Part shown: in pieces, positions 1 through 12,700 of the stretch
How positions within the stretch are numbered: the stretch's first letter is position 1
Layout: each line of letters begins with the position of its first letter
DNA from: Cymbomonas tetramitiformis
Lineage: Eukaryota; Chlorophyta; Pyramimonadophyceae; Pyramimonadales; Pyramimonadaceae
Assembly: GCA_001247695.2 (NCBI GenBank)
Contig: LGRX02035461.1
Span: 1-64,000, forward strand
Length of the DNA stretch: 64,000 nt
Direction: 5' to 3'
Notes under the pieces: model-generated
What the model saw: only the letters and a program-made list of their open reading frames with translations
What the model was told of the DNA's origin: nothing
The model's database searches: none
Program-made: the position numbers and the translations under genes

Positions 1-2383
1 GCCGCGCATGGAAGGGGGTCATTGGGCACGCATCGAGCCAACCGCTCGACATACGCATCGCATAAACGCATCTTGCATATCACAAACCTTCCACGCATAT
101 CATATATGCATAAGGAACATGTTTTGAGCATCCGACAGCGCGCTGTCAGCTCTAGCGAAAACGCGGATGTCAACCGCGTCCACATTTTCGCTAGGGTTTC
201 CTCCCTCATCCGCGCGCTCGCCTGCAAGCGTGCGTGGGCAGCGGATGAGGGAAGCGACTAGCAAAATATTATCTAATATGCGTTATCTTTTAACGGTAAT
301 TCGTATACACTGAAAAGCCCACTACAACTCTCGCTAAGGGCTGGCGCGTTCATGTGGGTATAGTGAGCGTGAATTTACGATTTTCGCAACTTCCAAAAGT
401 AGCGAACGGGGTTATCATTGCGCATGATGCGGATACCCACTGACTCAGCAGGAATATGTGATAATATTAGATACAAATAAGTTACTTAGATGTGCACACA
501 ATCTTAAAGATCTTCAATTGGCAGGACAGGGTCTCGCTGCGAGAGAGAGCGTTCCGCGGTAAGTCGAAAGTGCATATTTAATAAATAGCATCTGTACCCG
601 TAATACGACAATGGGGAAAGTGTTTCGTCAGTGGGGAAATTGGAAGCGTTTGTACTGTACGAGTATCACGTATGCGTCTGTCGTCTCCCTTTGAAGATTC
701 TCTCAACAAAATATATAAACGCAAGTCCTGAGAAAGCAGTCATATGCCACCCAAGAAATGTGGCGTAAACCACTTCAACCTTTTTCGCGGGTGCGCACGA
801 TTAAGTAGAGAAATTTACACGTTTTCAGCGAACGGTTAAGATGAATTTCTTTATAATCCCGAATTCTCTCCGACTAATGTCTCACGTACTGCATCGAAGA
901 TGGGAACTGCATTGCGCCACATCAGCTACAGTTTTCGACATTCGATATCTCCAGCCTCTTATCGCCGGTTATATCCATGAAAGAGAAATTTATATTCTGA
1001 GGGGGTCGTGTACTTAACATATGACATTTCCCAAAGCAATGTTCGCCCCCCCCCCAAGGTAGTCGGGGCACCCATGACTTCTTGTTCCCCCAAGGCATTG
1101 CAAAAAGTGTCTGCTCGAAGGTACCAAATTTTTAAAAATGTTATATCTAGGAATTTGTTCACCGCTTCAAGAAATTTGCATAAAAAATTTAACTATGAAA
1201 TTGAACTGCCACATATCGTCTTTTTCGTGGACGAATAAAAAAAACGAAAAATTTCCCCAATATTTCCCGATATACATATATCCCTTTGGCATCATTGTTA
1301 TAATAATTTTTCGAGGGACGGTATAAAATTTTCAGGCTGCATTAATTAATAAAATTTTTATTTTCTATTCCAGGAATGTCACTTTTCTATTCCAAAATAA
1401 TTGTTCATCCTTACTTTCCGGCGTCTGAAAGGCGTGGAATGAACTAATTCGAGATCGCTTGCCTGGTAGCAACTTACGTACTTTGCAATGTAATAGTAAC
1501 GCTATGATATGTTGTACGACCAGCTGACTTATGGCTTTTGCGACATATATATATTGTAACACTACTAGCACTAGCAAACATTCTACTTGTAATTAAACGA
1601 ATATACACCGTTCATGCAACAATACCCGTGTGATGATAGTTGTATAGCCGCGTTTTTTGACGCGGGGCTTGTGTTTATGAACACACCCAATCCAAAAAAG
1701 ATATCTCTCTCCGTTGATTGCTCGATGATCGCTCGAACCACAATGGCAAACCGCATAATGAAGGCATACCGTACCGCATAAACGCATACCGCAACCTACG
1801 TGGCTGCCACGTGTCTGCATTATACTGCGCGTTATGATGACGTGGCAGGTCACCCGTCGTCTATAAACCGAGAATAGTAACAGAAAAATACCGTCTAAAA
1901 ACATGCATACTGGTTCACCTATCCCCAATAGTCTGTTCATTGAACCACACTGTGGTGATGTGTACGCATCGCAGTCCTTCTTCAGCGCGCCGAAAGGTAC
2001 GCGGGCGCTGTTTTAACCGTTCCGCGACGATAAGGGTTCATCGCACACTCCCTTAGCAAGCTCTGAAAGGAATCGGGGTTTGCGATCTTGTGAACACTGG
2101 CTTTGCAACGTGAAAACTACTACAGGTAGAAGCAATATTGCCAGAGCACATTTTTTTAAAAACAACTCGTCACGTACTGGCGAGAGGCACCTTGGAACAC
2201 ATCATCAAGGCATGAGAAACGCGAGATTGGAAGGTGATAAGTATAGTCAATAGAATACTTTAATTGGGTACGAGCGAACAAATCAAGGTCTGGGTACCGC
2301 TAAGGGCATTTAACACAAAAAGTTCAAAAAGTGCTTTTATTTCATAAATGGGTTGTCCAAAGTAGTCTGAACACATTGCGGGC
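1..2383. other. Gene-poor region, nothing recognised
   Basis: Only short open frames without recognisable domains, codon bias or splice-supported continuation are present on either strand. Base composition is close to even with several T- or A-rich runs. I see no RNA gene or mobile-element terminus in this part. Confidence 0.5.
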
Positions 2384-2630
2384 TTAACCCCTAAGCCGGT
2401 TTATTTTTTGGGGTATGTTCGGGTACCTGTGCATATCGCTGCATATATGCAATATTTCTTGCCGAAACATGTCAAATAAAGTCATCATGTGAGAGGTATC
2501 GATTGACCCGACAGTTTGATACGAACATCCACCATCTTGTTCATTATATCCACTTATATATGCACATATTGCCCTTTGGGTCAAACGCCCTTTGGGTCAA
2601 AAATGACCCAAACACCGGCTTAGGGGTTAA
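2384..2630. mobile_element. TTAA-flanked MITE with 13-bp perfect inverted termini
   Basis: The ends are CCCCTAAGCCGGT at 2388-2400 and its exact reverse complement at 2614-2626. Each is bordered outside by TTAA (2384-2387 and 2627-2630). A TTAA duplication with termini starting CCC is the signature of piggyBac-superfamily elements, so this looks like a 239-bp non-autonomous member. There is no transposase inside. The interior has a duplicated GCCCTTTGGGTCAAA motif near 2570-2600. Assignment rests on termini only; a chance palindrome cannot be excluded without further copies. Confidence 0.6.
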
Positions 2631-3585
2631 GGGATCGAATTGACCACCTTATCGAACAGTTATGGTCGATGCCACTCAGTTACCACCCATACTTTACCAT
2701 AATTAAGCACATGCTTTAATTGATTATATTTCGCGATCTAGAAAATTAAAGTTTTGTGTTAAATGCTCTTAGGGTTACTCAGACCTTGAAATGTATCAAC
2801 GTGCTTGGGGAAATTTTCATGCGCAATATGATTTACAGCCTGTCTATACCGCTCCACATGGCACCCGGCCCGCTATATAATCTCGCAGCGACCAACCAAG
2901 TCTTCGCCGTTTCGCTTCATCAATTTTGTTTTGTGTATGGTCACTAAGTCACAATGTTTGTGAGCTGAACTAACTAGCCGTTGTCACTGTTAGTGAAATG
3001 CATCGTGTTTCGTCAATAAAATATTCAAGACCCAGCCGCCCCGATTGATGTGCTACAAAGGTGTCCATACGCGGAAATGGATTCCGCACACCATGATGAC
3101 CGTGGCGAAATTTTATTTTCATCCTCGAGGCGTTCGATATTGAGAAGTTTCCGTTAAAAACTAGCCGTTGCAACGGCCAGTTCGTTGCGAAGTTTTAACG
3201 TACCTCTCTAGTGCCATGTGTCTCAACCACACTTATTAAGAAAACATACAAATCGTTCACATCTCAAAATATAGACAATCACTTTACTGATCACTTTTTG
3301 ACGTCGCGTTTCTCATATCTTGGCATAGGTTACAGTGCTCCCCTCGTCCCCATAAGCCGTATTAACTAATACTGCATGTATGCTACTTCAACCGATATTT
3401 CGTTTGAGCGTCAAAATGTCTTCGGATCAGATTTTTGACATGTCATTCGAGAAATATCAGCGCAAGTAGAACTTGACAACATAGGTCTCCAGAATTTCAA
3501 AGGACCTTCGAGGAAACCCCTAGCAGCTCTTTAAGCCAAGTTGGATACAACCTAGTAAATAGTTATGTACAATAGCGTAGCAGTT
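2631..3585. other. Intergenic, nothing recognised
   Basis: No frame with a recognisable domain, RNA gene or repeat terminus was found here. Confidence 0.4.
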
Positions 3586-3804
3586 CCACGATATCGTGGA
3601 AGCGGTACACGATATCGTGTACTAATCTCAAAATATCGTGGAACTGGTACACAATATTGTGGACCAGTTCCAAGATATCGTGTACCAATCCCACGATAGC
3701 GTGAACCAGTTCAACGATAACGTGGTCAACTCCACGATATCGTGGAAGTGGTACGCGATATCGTGTACTAACCCCACGATATCATGGCACCCCACGATGT
3801 AGTG
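3586..3804. repeat. Array of about 11 palindromes CACGATATCGTG
   Basis: Variants of the self-complementary dodecamer CACGATATCGTG recur about every 20-21 bp (near 3586, 3607, 3629, 3648, 3667, 3690, 3710, 3731, 3752, 3773, 3790). They are joined by spacers such as GAACTGGTA. Each unit is itself a hairpin and the array can fold in many registers. The spacing is close to two helical turns. It is not a CRISPR array, because spacers are short and themselves repeated. Confidence 0.85.
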
Positions 3805-4134
3805 TATAAAAACGACGAGGTTTTGCACCGTGTCCCTCCAGGTACTATCCAGGATGGTACTATCCAGGTAGGACGCGGATAAACCCCGATGCACTGTAGG
3901 AATGTTGTGTTTCGGAAACGCATCTCACATCGCAGTTTATGATAGTTTAGATTGGCGTTCCGTTTGGCGATCGTTTGACGGGTGGTACTTTTTCTCAGAA
4001 TAGAAAAGTGACAACCCCGTAATAGAAATATTAAATTGTGCATTCCGCTTTGTAAAATGTTCTGATAAGTGATATTGAGCACGGTGCGGGAAGAAGATCT
4101 GTGACATGACGACCTGAAATCGCGATGTGACCTT

Positions 4135-4164
4135 GATCATGACGCTGACGTCAACGTCATGATC
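4135..4164. repeat. 30-bp near-perfect palindrome centred on TGACGTCA
   Basis: Arms GATCATGACG and CGTCATGATC are perfect reverse complements around a core TGACGTCA, a CRE/bZIP-type site. Only the two bases next to the core break symmetry. It could be a cruciform-prone site or a binding site; no gene is close enough to assign a target. Confidence 0.6.
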
Positions 4165-4317
4165 GCATTTGGTCGCCGGTGAGTTCTGGCGGAATCGTAT
4201 CTTCGGTTTTCAGATTCATTGCTAGCAACGAAGTGATGATGTCGCATACGCGTCATTCATATAATTATTTGTTCATAACTATATAACTATATGTTATGTA
4301 ATCATTTATTCCAAACT

Positions 4318-4327
4318 AAAGTAAGTA

Positions 4328-4375
<48 letters not shown>

Positions 4376-4499
4376 GTATAAAGTAAGTAAGTAGGTAAGT
4401 AGGTAGGTAAGTAAGTAGGTAAGTAAAGTATAAAGTAAGTACGTAGTGAAGTAGGTAATAAGTAAGTAAGTAAGTAAGTAGGTAGTCTAAGTAAGTAAC
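4318..4499. repeat. (AAGT)n microsatellite
   Basis: About 180 bp of GTAA/AAGT tetramers interrupted by AGGT variants and a GGTATAAAGT motif. The minus-strand frames running through it are tyrosine/leucine/threonine repeats produced by the microsatellite, not genes. Confidence 0.95.
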
Positions 4500-5725
4500 G
4501 GGGGTGCACCGCGCGCGCCCCCGCGCGACCCGTGAATCGCCCAAATTGCACCTTGATCGCCTCGAATTTCACCGGCGAGGGGGCTTCGGATGGGGATCTC
4601 TGGGGGCGCGGGGGGTCGCGCGCATTACGATACACGCGCGATCGATCTCCACATACATGCTTTCTACCGGAAGGAGGACCTCCCCTTCCGCCTCCCCTTA
4701 CCCCCCCTCCCGCCCGCATTCGCGGTCGATCGTTGAGACCCCCCACTCCCTTCTCATCTCGCATTTTTATCGATTTCACATCGACTTTTTCCATGCGCTG
4801 GGTGTTGACACTTATTTTCATCTTTCGGGAGAGTAGAGAGGACCCTGATCGGCCTGACGAAGTTTTGAAATCTTGAAAACTGAAAAAAATATAGCCAAAA
4901 TCGTCCATCAAAATCGCATTTCAGATTTTAATTTCGATCAACCATTTCGATTTTCGATTTTCGATTTTTCATTTTCATTATAATGCGGGTCAGCAGCATC
5001 GACATGTCAGCATCGCATCATCGATCATGCCAAGCGATCATCGAATCTCCGTTGAGCGGTCATCGAATATCATCGAGATGCTACCGAATATCATCGAGAG
5101 GTCATCGAACCCTATCGAGCGATCATCGAGTATAATCGAGCGGTCATCGAATATCACTCGTGGCCTCGGGCACGCCGCACGCATGATCTTCGGCCCGCAC
5201 TGACGATTTTCATTGTATTGTGTTCAATATGAAAGGGGAGCGGATTTTCTATTCTGACATTAAGAATCAAAAGTTATATTCTGGGTTTGTCACTTTTCTA
5301 TTCTGAAATAACAATAATTTATCGCCCTTCGCCACCAACCATCTCGCACCAGTGGCATCCGCGGCGGCCATGATTTTGCCACGGGGCAACTGTTGAAAGT
5401 CCTACAACAATGGTTAAAGCATTTCATATGCCAGCTGCCTCAATACTACGTTTCCCTGAACAGTTATGCATCATACGCCAAGGGTACCCGGTCTTTTTTG
5501 TCGCATCGGATGCCTGGTCATTTCTGTCGCAAGGGAAGTTTCTGAAGAAAATAAACATGAACTCTGCTTCTTTCCTTAAAGGGTAAAAGAACGACAACAA
5601 AAAAATGTGGAGGGACGAAACGACATCGTCATCTTCGGAACACTGTCAAGACTGCGCAAAAATTTCGACTACATGAAAGTTTTTATCGATCTTCAGCGTT
5701 GTCGCACGCCTTTGGAATCGACTAT
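4500..5725. other. GC-rich patch followed by ATCGA-rich repeat, no gene
   Basis: 4500-4760 is unusually GC-rich with many CpG, next to AT-rich DNA. From about 4990 to 5165 the motif TCATCGA(A/G) recurs in an irregular run. No recognisable protein or RNA gene is seen in either strand. Confidence 0.45.
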
Positions 5726-6190
5726 TTTTCGACCGCCCGATCGAATCGTCGACCGAACGATCGGGGCGTCGGATGAGGGGTCCCTCGCTCGAAGACATCA
5801 TCTTAATGTTGTTTCAGGGATCTTGAATACACTACAATCCTACATCATCTAATTTTCGACCGACCGATTGAATCGTCGACCAAACGTACGGACCATCCGA
5901 TTTCGCGTGCTAATGGATTCGGTCCGAAGACAATAAGATCTTCATCCGATTCTTTATGTTGTCACAGGGATCTTGAAGACAATACAATCCTTTATCAACT
6001 AATTTCCGACCGGTCGATCGAATCGTCAACCGTGATGAACCATCGGACCGTCCGATTTCGCATGCTAACGAATTCGGTCCGAAGAAAAGATCTTGAATTG
6101 GTCGCTCGTCTATTGAAGACGCGACCGTCCTTTGTCAGCTAATTTTCGACTGCCCGATCGGATCGTCGACCGAACATTCGGACCGTCCCA
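5726..6190. repeat. Four diverged tandem repeats, about 127-150 bp period
   Basis: Units begin with variants of TTTTCGACCGCCCGATCGAA at 5726, 5853, 6003 and 6143. Each continues through a GGACCGTCCGATTTCG-like segment and an AAGATCTTGAA-like segment. Units differ at many positions, so the array is old. No protein frame is maintained across units. Confidence 0.75.
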
Positions 6191-7348
6191 TTTCGAGTCC
6201 TGATGGATGTGGTGTTGTCGTCTGTGGTGCAACGTGCAAGCGTCGCGATAGCGCGACAGCGCGACAGTTGTGTGACCCACAATCATAACCAGTCTCATAG
6301 CTTGACGCGTCTCTCATCAAATAGCCCCATTAGCTCGGCCGCCTTTCACTTTATTTCCAGCGTTCAAAATATCCCTGTGCTGTGTGTAGCTGCGCTTGCG
6401 ATTTTCCTGTGACTATTTCTAAGTGAGCGTGTGCAGGTTTCCCCTTCCTGTGTTTCATATTCTCTTACCAGCGCGCTAACTACTTCTGTGTCATTCTGTT
6501 TTGCAGCATCTGGCGTTTTTTTCGCTTGTCGCAGGATTGCAGAATTGTGCGCCTGAGTCACTTTCTTCCAGCGCGTACTGGTTGATGCTGAAATATTCTA
6601 GAAAGGTTGCCTGCTGAAAGATGCCTGCTTTCACGCTTTTTCAGGAAATACATATCTGGCAACCTCTGTTGTGCAGGCATTCGTTGTTGGGCTTTCGAGA
6701 TGTTTCCTGCGACCCTGCCGATTTGTTTTACAAATTCTCTGCGCTAACTATCCTGCCGTCAGTGTTTTTTTATTTGTCAATCTGCCTGTAGAAGAAAGCT
6801 TGGAGACCGTCGGACATCTTACCCGTCAGGTTGGGTTCAACTCTCAATATTTGTACTACTAACTAGCGTGCTGTATTTTGCAGAGAGAGTGCGCACTTTT
6901 TGTTTGTTGTTTTTACATTGCACAGTTTTCCCAGCGCAATTGCTATCTATCCTTCAGTCACTGACTTCGCAGATTTGTGCGTGCAGAAATGAAATGGAAA
7001 TGCTGTATATTGGAGATGTAAGTAGAATAATAGTGCCGCTCGTAGCTCTTCATGTTTATTTGATGTTCACAGACACGTAAATGTAATAATAGCTTAAAGG
7101 TGTATAATGTTTGATTTGTGTTTTGCCTTGAATGCTTTCGTATTGTATCATGCGTGAGTTCTCGTGTATCTGGTTGGATACGCATGTCCGTTATGTTCGA
7201 CTAGCTCTGTTGCGTTGAGTTTCATGTGACAAAAAGAAAATAAAAATAAAAATAAAAAGAGACATCCTTTTTCGGGGTGTGGGGCTTTAAGTCCCCATGA
7301 CTCTTTATTTCATGTCACACGGAGTTGTTGTCCGGTATATGTCAGACC
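6191..7348. other. Intergenic, nothing recognised
   Basis: AT-leaning sequence without a supported gene. A short A-rich run is at 7238-7260 and a GGGG...CCCC mini-hairpin near 7278-7295. Confidence 0.4.
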
Positions 7349-7530
7349 CCCATACTCGGCTGAACGTGTTTTGTATACTTCGTAAAATTTTGATAAATTT
7401 ATTCCGATAATAAGTCTTTGCGACAAAATGTACCCTTGAGTCATTTTTTGTCGTAGCTGCGACAAAACAGTCTGCGACATAAAACCCCTCATACGACAAA
7501 AATGATCCGCTGCCTACGCCATTCGTGTCA
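7349..7530. repeat. Dispersed repeat, copy 1
   Basis: Near-identical to 8065-8285. It contains the inverted motif TTTTGTCG/CGACAAAA (TTTTGTCGTAGCTGCGACAAAA-type hairpin arms) and ends at GCCATTCGTGT in both copies. No coding frame is shared. Confidence 0.8.
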
Positions 7531-8064
7531 TATCAAATCGACTTATTTCCCCATCGAGCATGATTGCTTCCAATAGAAATATTCAAACAAAAGTCAGATA
7601 TACCCTTACGTAGGAAGCACGTATGCCGCCATTACTAGGCCATTGCGCTGCTAAAATAGACTACGGTATCATGCACATGGGTGCATCATGTATTTGACGC
7701 GCCATGCTGTAATTATGAAGGTCAACTTCGGTATCTGACACGGTATTCAAACAACGCTGTTGATGCAAGAGTACATTCAATGGAGAAGTTTGCAGAGCGG
7801 GGCTGTTAATCACCGAAGTCATACTCCGTATACGACACATATCCGTGAGCCGCTTGCTACTCTCGTGCGACATGCTCCATCCTCGACTCCCTCTTTCTCA
7901 CTTCTACCTCGTTGCAAACCTCGCTGTCACCCTGCATGCGCTGCCTCTGACGCGTCTCTTGAAACTCTACATCTTTGCATTAAGGTATCGACTCATGCAC
8001 GCGGAGGACATCATCGGCGATAAGTTGGTTGCACGGCCTGACTGACTCCGTCGGTCCTGATCAG

Positions 8065-8285
8065 CCCATACTCGGCTGAACGTGTTTTGTATACTTCGTA
8101 AAATTTTAGTAAATTTATTCCGATAATAAGTTTTGCGACAAAATGTACCCTTGAGTCATTTTTTGTCGTAGCTGCGACAAAATGCACCCACGAGTGTTTT
8201 TTTGTCGTAGCTGCGACAAAACAATCTGCGACATAAAAACCCCCTCATACGACAAAAATGATCCGCTGCCTACGCCATTCGTGTT
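8065..8285. repeat. Dispersed repeat, copy 2 with internal duplication
   Basis: Same sequence as 7349-7530 in the same orientation, but the hairpin segment around TTTTGTCGTAGCTGCGACAA is duplicated, adding about 40 bp. This shows the hairpin is the unstable part of the repeat. Confidence 0.8.
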
Positions 8286-9200
8286 CTCGGCCGAAGGCGG
8301 TGGAAACCACCCACGCTCTTATTCCCTAAAACGTCCCGTGCTCGTTGCAACCATCTATGAACAGCTGTCAAAGCAACGTCACGAATGCTGAATAACCATT
8401 TTGCCAGTTGCGCCCTGCAGCACGGCATGCCCGGTCAGCACGGCGGGGGTATATTGCCGTATTTCAGTGACTAGAGTTGTGGATATCAAGATCTCCACTG
8501 GGCCGTCGTCAATCGCGTTGATTATGTTACAAGTCAAGAAGTCATCATGCAAACATGCAAGCCAGATTGACGATGCCGATTCGTTTACGAGGACACACTA
8601 TCCAGACTACTCGCGACACGTTCCACGTTGACGATTCGTCTTCGTTTCATGAGACGCCGCGCCGCGTCGCGTCGCGTCGCGTCGGTGCTGAATTTCGGTT
8701 TTCGATTTCTTTCTTCGCTTCGGTCATCTTACTCAGAGTCATATATGACGTGGCATCTATTGCACGTGTGCCAGTCACAACTGCGCTTTGATCCATGATT
8801 AAGTTGATTAAGTAATTTGCCCAGGTCTGTCTTTATGAAGAGCTTGGGTCGTAAGGTCCGTTTGCTTTCGTTCGTTTCTACCTAAAACGAATACGCACTA
8901 TATACTGCTAGACCCCCGATGGCAAGTCAACATGGCGTGACGTCACTCAAAACACCACACCCTAGTACCATTAAGCATATCATAGGGGAGGAACGAGCCG
9001 CACGCGAAAAGCACGCCGCGCGGACAATGGACAATTGGAAACAAGAGAACTATCTCGGTCAGAAAATTGATTACGATGATACAATATAAATACCACGCAG
9101 TGTCTTTGCAGTCCAGCGCGCTGTCGAAGCTAGAAAGCACAGCAAACTCCATCTACAGCAAGCAAGGAGCCTCCGGTCTCACCACTCGACTCCCTTCTAT
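8286..9200. other. Intergenic with a short GCGTC microsatellite
   Basis: A (GCGTC)n run lies at about 8659-8684. The remainder has no frame or RNA structure I can support. Confidence 0.4.
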
Positions 9201-9713
9201 GGCATCGTTTTGTTTTGGTGATAGCTAATCAGCCCGTCACGAAGGCCCTCGGGCGTGGAGGTCGCGGCACGGCCAGCTCCTGCCAAATTGGGGGTGAGCT
9301 TGGAGGCAGCGGTCTTGGTGGGCTTGGGCAGGCTCTTGAACACAGACACCGAGAGGCCGGGCATGCGAGGATGGAGTTGAGAAGGCCGACCACGCGGCGA
9401 TGGGCACCAAGAGGTCGTACACGAGGAGGCGAGCACGTGTAGGCTGAGCACGTGACGCCGGCCACAAATTTGGAGCCGGTTTCAACCGCAAAGGTAAGCG
9501 CAAGGTCCAGCATGCGAACGGAGGACATCGCTCATGAGTGACACACGATGAGTGGAGGTCGCCCCGAGGAGGCGTGTCTACCACAGCCAGCAGTAAGGGC
9601 GGCCCACACTCCAGGTGGTGAGCCTCAGCGGTAATCAGCGTCATGGCCCAGGGCCGAGGCGAGCCCCTCAGGTATGCCTCAATTTTGTGAGGCACTCCGC
9701 ACTCCGACAGCAT
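9201..9713 (-). other. GC-rich coding-like block, unrecognised
   Basis: Several overlapping minus-strand frames are open across this GC-rich block. One ends in a plausible basic/hydrophobic tail (MPGLSVSVFKSLPKPTK...). Another begins MSSVRMLDLALTFAVETGSK. They lie in different frames, so if this was a gene it is either spliced or broken by indels. I do not recognise a family. It could be the remnant of a gene lying downstream of the large minus-strand gene. Confidence 0.2.
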
Positions 9714-9770
9714 TCTATCTATGTCTATGTCTATGTCTATGTCTATGTCTATGACTATGTCTATGTCTCT
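9714..9770. repeat. (TCTATG)n microsatellite
   Basis: About nine TATGTC hexamers in a row. They lie just beyond the stop codon of the large minus-strand gene, probably in its 3' flank. Confidence 0.9.
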
Positions 9771-9796
9771 CTCTTCATCACCTCACATTTGGCCGC

Positions 9797-12700
9797 TCAC
9801 GGAGCTCGGATGTACGGGTTGGACGCGTTCAAGCGATAGCTGGCCAGCTGAGAGAAGGGCAGGAAGTTGACGCGCGTCAGCTCGAGCTTGGCAGTGGGCA
9901 GATTTGGAGCGCCTTGGTGGTCTTCCACAGCTTCCGAGCGAAGGCGCACAAAGGTATGACCGACAAATGACTCGTTGAACCCCACGTACACATGGTATGA
10001 CGCCGTGGTACCCGAGATCGCTTTACTCACAAGAGGGTATATTCCGGGGCCGAACTCGAGGGCGTCAACATCAAAACCAATCACGGGCTCCGAAAACATG
10101 ACAATGAGCAACGCGTCACGTTTGGCCGTGCAGTGGCCGTGCTCCATGGCCACCGTGTCCATGGCAAACAGCTCCGCCACCGGCCGGTGCCCATACACCG
10201 CCTCGGTGCTGCTCTGGGTATCCGGCATCTGCACCCGCACGGCGGTGTGGTTCTGCCGCCACGGATCCGCCAGATGCACCCACCCGACGACGTCTGCCTG
10301 CAGCCCCCGGCACGCTTCACTCTCCCGGCTGTGCAGCACATCCCCATTGGTCACCTCCAGCAGCGATGCCAGCTCCTCCGCCTCGATGCCCGGCGATGTC
10401 GAGAAGGCCACCTCGAGCTGAAAGCGCACACCCTGCGCTGCACCGCCCCAGTAGATGCCATGAGGCCCGCCAGTGGCTGGGGGCACGGCGGAGAGGTTGT
10501 CGTGGAAGGCCGTGATGCGCAGCGCCGCCTCGAGCGCCGCGGAGGAGGCTGCGGGCGCCGCGAGGCCGCAGCTCGCGTTGACCACGTGCTGGTGGACGCG
10601 TACCGCCGCAGGGAGCCCGAGCACCAGGTCGCGCGCGGAGGAGCCCGCGGGGAAGATGCGGAGGGTGATGCGGCGCGACCCGGGCGCGGCACCACGGTCT
10701 GCGCTGCTGTGGTTGAGAGTGATCAGTGCACTCCCCTCCGCTTGCGCCACCCCGCGTGCGACCTCCTGGGAGCTTCCATCCAGCAGCAGCACGGGCGAGG
10801 GGATGCCAGCTTCGTCCGGTGTGAGCGGGCCCTCTGGGGGTGGCATTGTGGGGCTCGTGGCGGAGGTCGGGCCGGCGGTAGATGGCACCGTTGGGGGGGA
10901 GCTTGGTGAACCTTTTGGGGCGGTGGAGGGTGCAGAGGTGGGGCCATCTATCGCGAAATCGGTCGTGGGACTAGCTGCTGGGGCAGCGGTTGTTGGCGCA
11001 GGGGTTGGGGAGGCTGTGGGGAAGTCTAAGGGGGAAGCAACAGTGGAATCGGCTGCTGGGGCAGCGGTTGTTGGGGCAGCTGTGGGGGGTGTGAGGCCTG
11101 CTGTCGGGGCAGCCGTGGGGATTGTGGCGATGGGTGAATGAGTGGTGGGATGGGCGGTGTTGTGGTGGGAAGTGGTGGGGGCGACAGTGTTGGCTGCGGT
11201 GGGAGTAGTGGTGGCGGTGGGAGCGGAGGTGAGGAGCCTTCTTACGCCGCCACCAGCGCCACGTGGCGGGTTGGAAAACGGTGGTGGCGGGCTGGGGATG
11301 GCCAGGAGGTCCAGCCGCAGCGTTCCTTGGTCAGCGTCCCCCCGGCGACTGTGACTCGGTGACTCAAGCGTCGATGGCGCGGCATGTGACGCTCCGTACC
11401 ACGACACCGTCAGAGTGTCACCTTCAGCGATGATCAGATCCACGTCGCAGATGATGTCATCCGTGCCGTTGGCTGGGGTGGCGCACTGCAGGGGCAGGGT
11501 GCCCCAGGCGGGCTGCTCCAGCACGTGCTCCCCGTTCTTCAGCAGCTCGAAGGAGAAGGGCCGCCGCACGCCTTCGCAGTTGCGCTTGCACGCCTGCCAC
11601 GGCCAGCCCGGAGAGGGGGGGTGCCCGCAGGAGGCCTCCCTGCCGCACCCCCACCAGCCGCCGCGCCACACTGCCGCCACCTGTCGGAAGCGCCCCACCT
11701 CAAGGGGGGGTAGGGCGGCGGATCCCCGCGCTCCATCTGCCTCCACCCCCTCCAGCAGCACGGCCCAGTACTCCACGTGCACACCGAACTGCATCGCGCG
11801 GTCCCCGCGGTTCACCACCTCGATCTCCTGCAGGAAGCTCTCCCCCGGGCGCAGCGTCACCGCCGCCAGCGTGTTACCGGGGAGCACCTCCACCTGCACC
11901 GGTGCCGGCACCGGCGGGTGCGGCAGGCCGTGCTCGTACCACCAGGGTGGGGCGTGATCCCACATCAGGTGCGGATGGGGTGGAGCCCCAGTCGGAGGCG
12001 AGGGCGTCACATATCGTTTTGTCGTCTCGTGACTCACGCCATAAAAGCCACCCATAGGGTCATACATGAGGCTCCCAGTATCTTGCGCTGTGTCCTCCAG
12101 GTCCGAGACCGGGTTGTGCCCAGGCCACCCCCAGCTGCCCCCACTACCTGATACTCCCTCAACGCCGTGGATGCCGAAGAGGCCGTAGAACTGGTGCCAG
12201 AACACCTTGCCAGCATCTTCCGGCTCCAGCCAGTCGAAGGCAGGCCCGCCGTGATCTGCTGCTGGGGATAGCGGCACCTCCACGCTCGCGGAGCTGTTAC
12301 CGGCCGCTGCCGCGATGGCAATCTCTTTCCAACTCAGAGCGCGGCTGTAGAAGGCCACGCCGTGCACCTCCCCGATCAGCAGGTCCGGGTAGTGCTCGTC
12401 ATTGCTGCGACCGAGAAAGTTGTCATGCCCGGCGGTGTCATACGCCCTGCCCTCCGCCTGGTTATCCTCCATCCCGTCCACGTACACCACCAGCTTGCCC
12501 TCCCCATCATACGTCACTGCCACGTGGTGCCAGGCGCCGTCGTTCACCGGGGTGCAGTGCGCTGGGTACCCGCGGTACCCTGGGTGGAAGTCGTTGAGGT
12601 ACCCGAGCACCCCGATGCAGCGCCCCTGCGACCCGTAGCTGACCACGCTGAAGGACTGATTCTCTGCTGCAGTGCCGGTGCTCACCACACAGTAGTCCTG

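Noticed and set aside
3586..3804. Possible CRISPR array or tRNA cluster
   Set aside because: Palindrome spacing is ~20 bp with repeated spacers and no tRNA-like arms.
4306..4911. 201-codon minus-strand frame ending in Tyr/Leu/Thr repeats
   Set aside because: C-terminal half is the translation of the (AAGT)n microsatellite; first half shows no domain.
10133..11141. Plus-strand frames opposite the large surface-protein gene
   Set aside because: Shadow frames of a GC-rich Pro/Thr/Ala coding region; no domain and no independent start or splice evidence.
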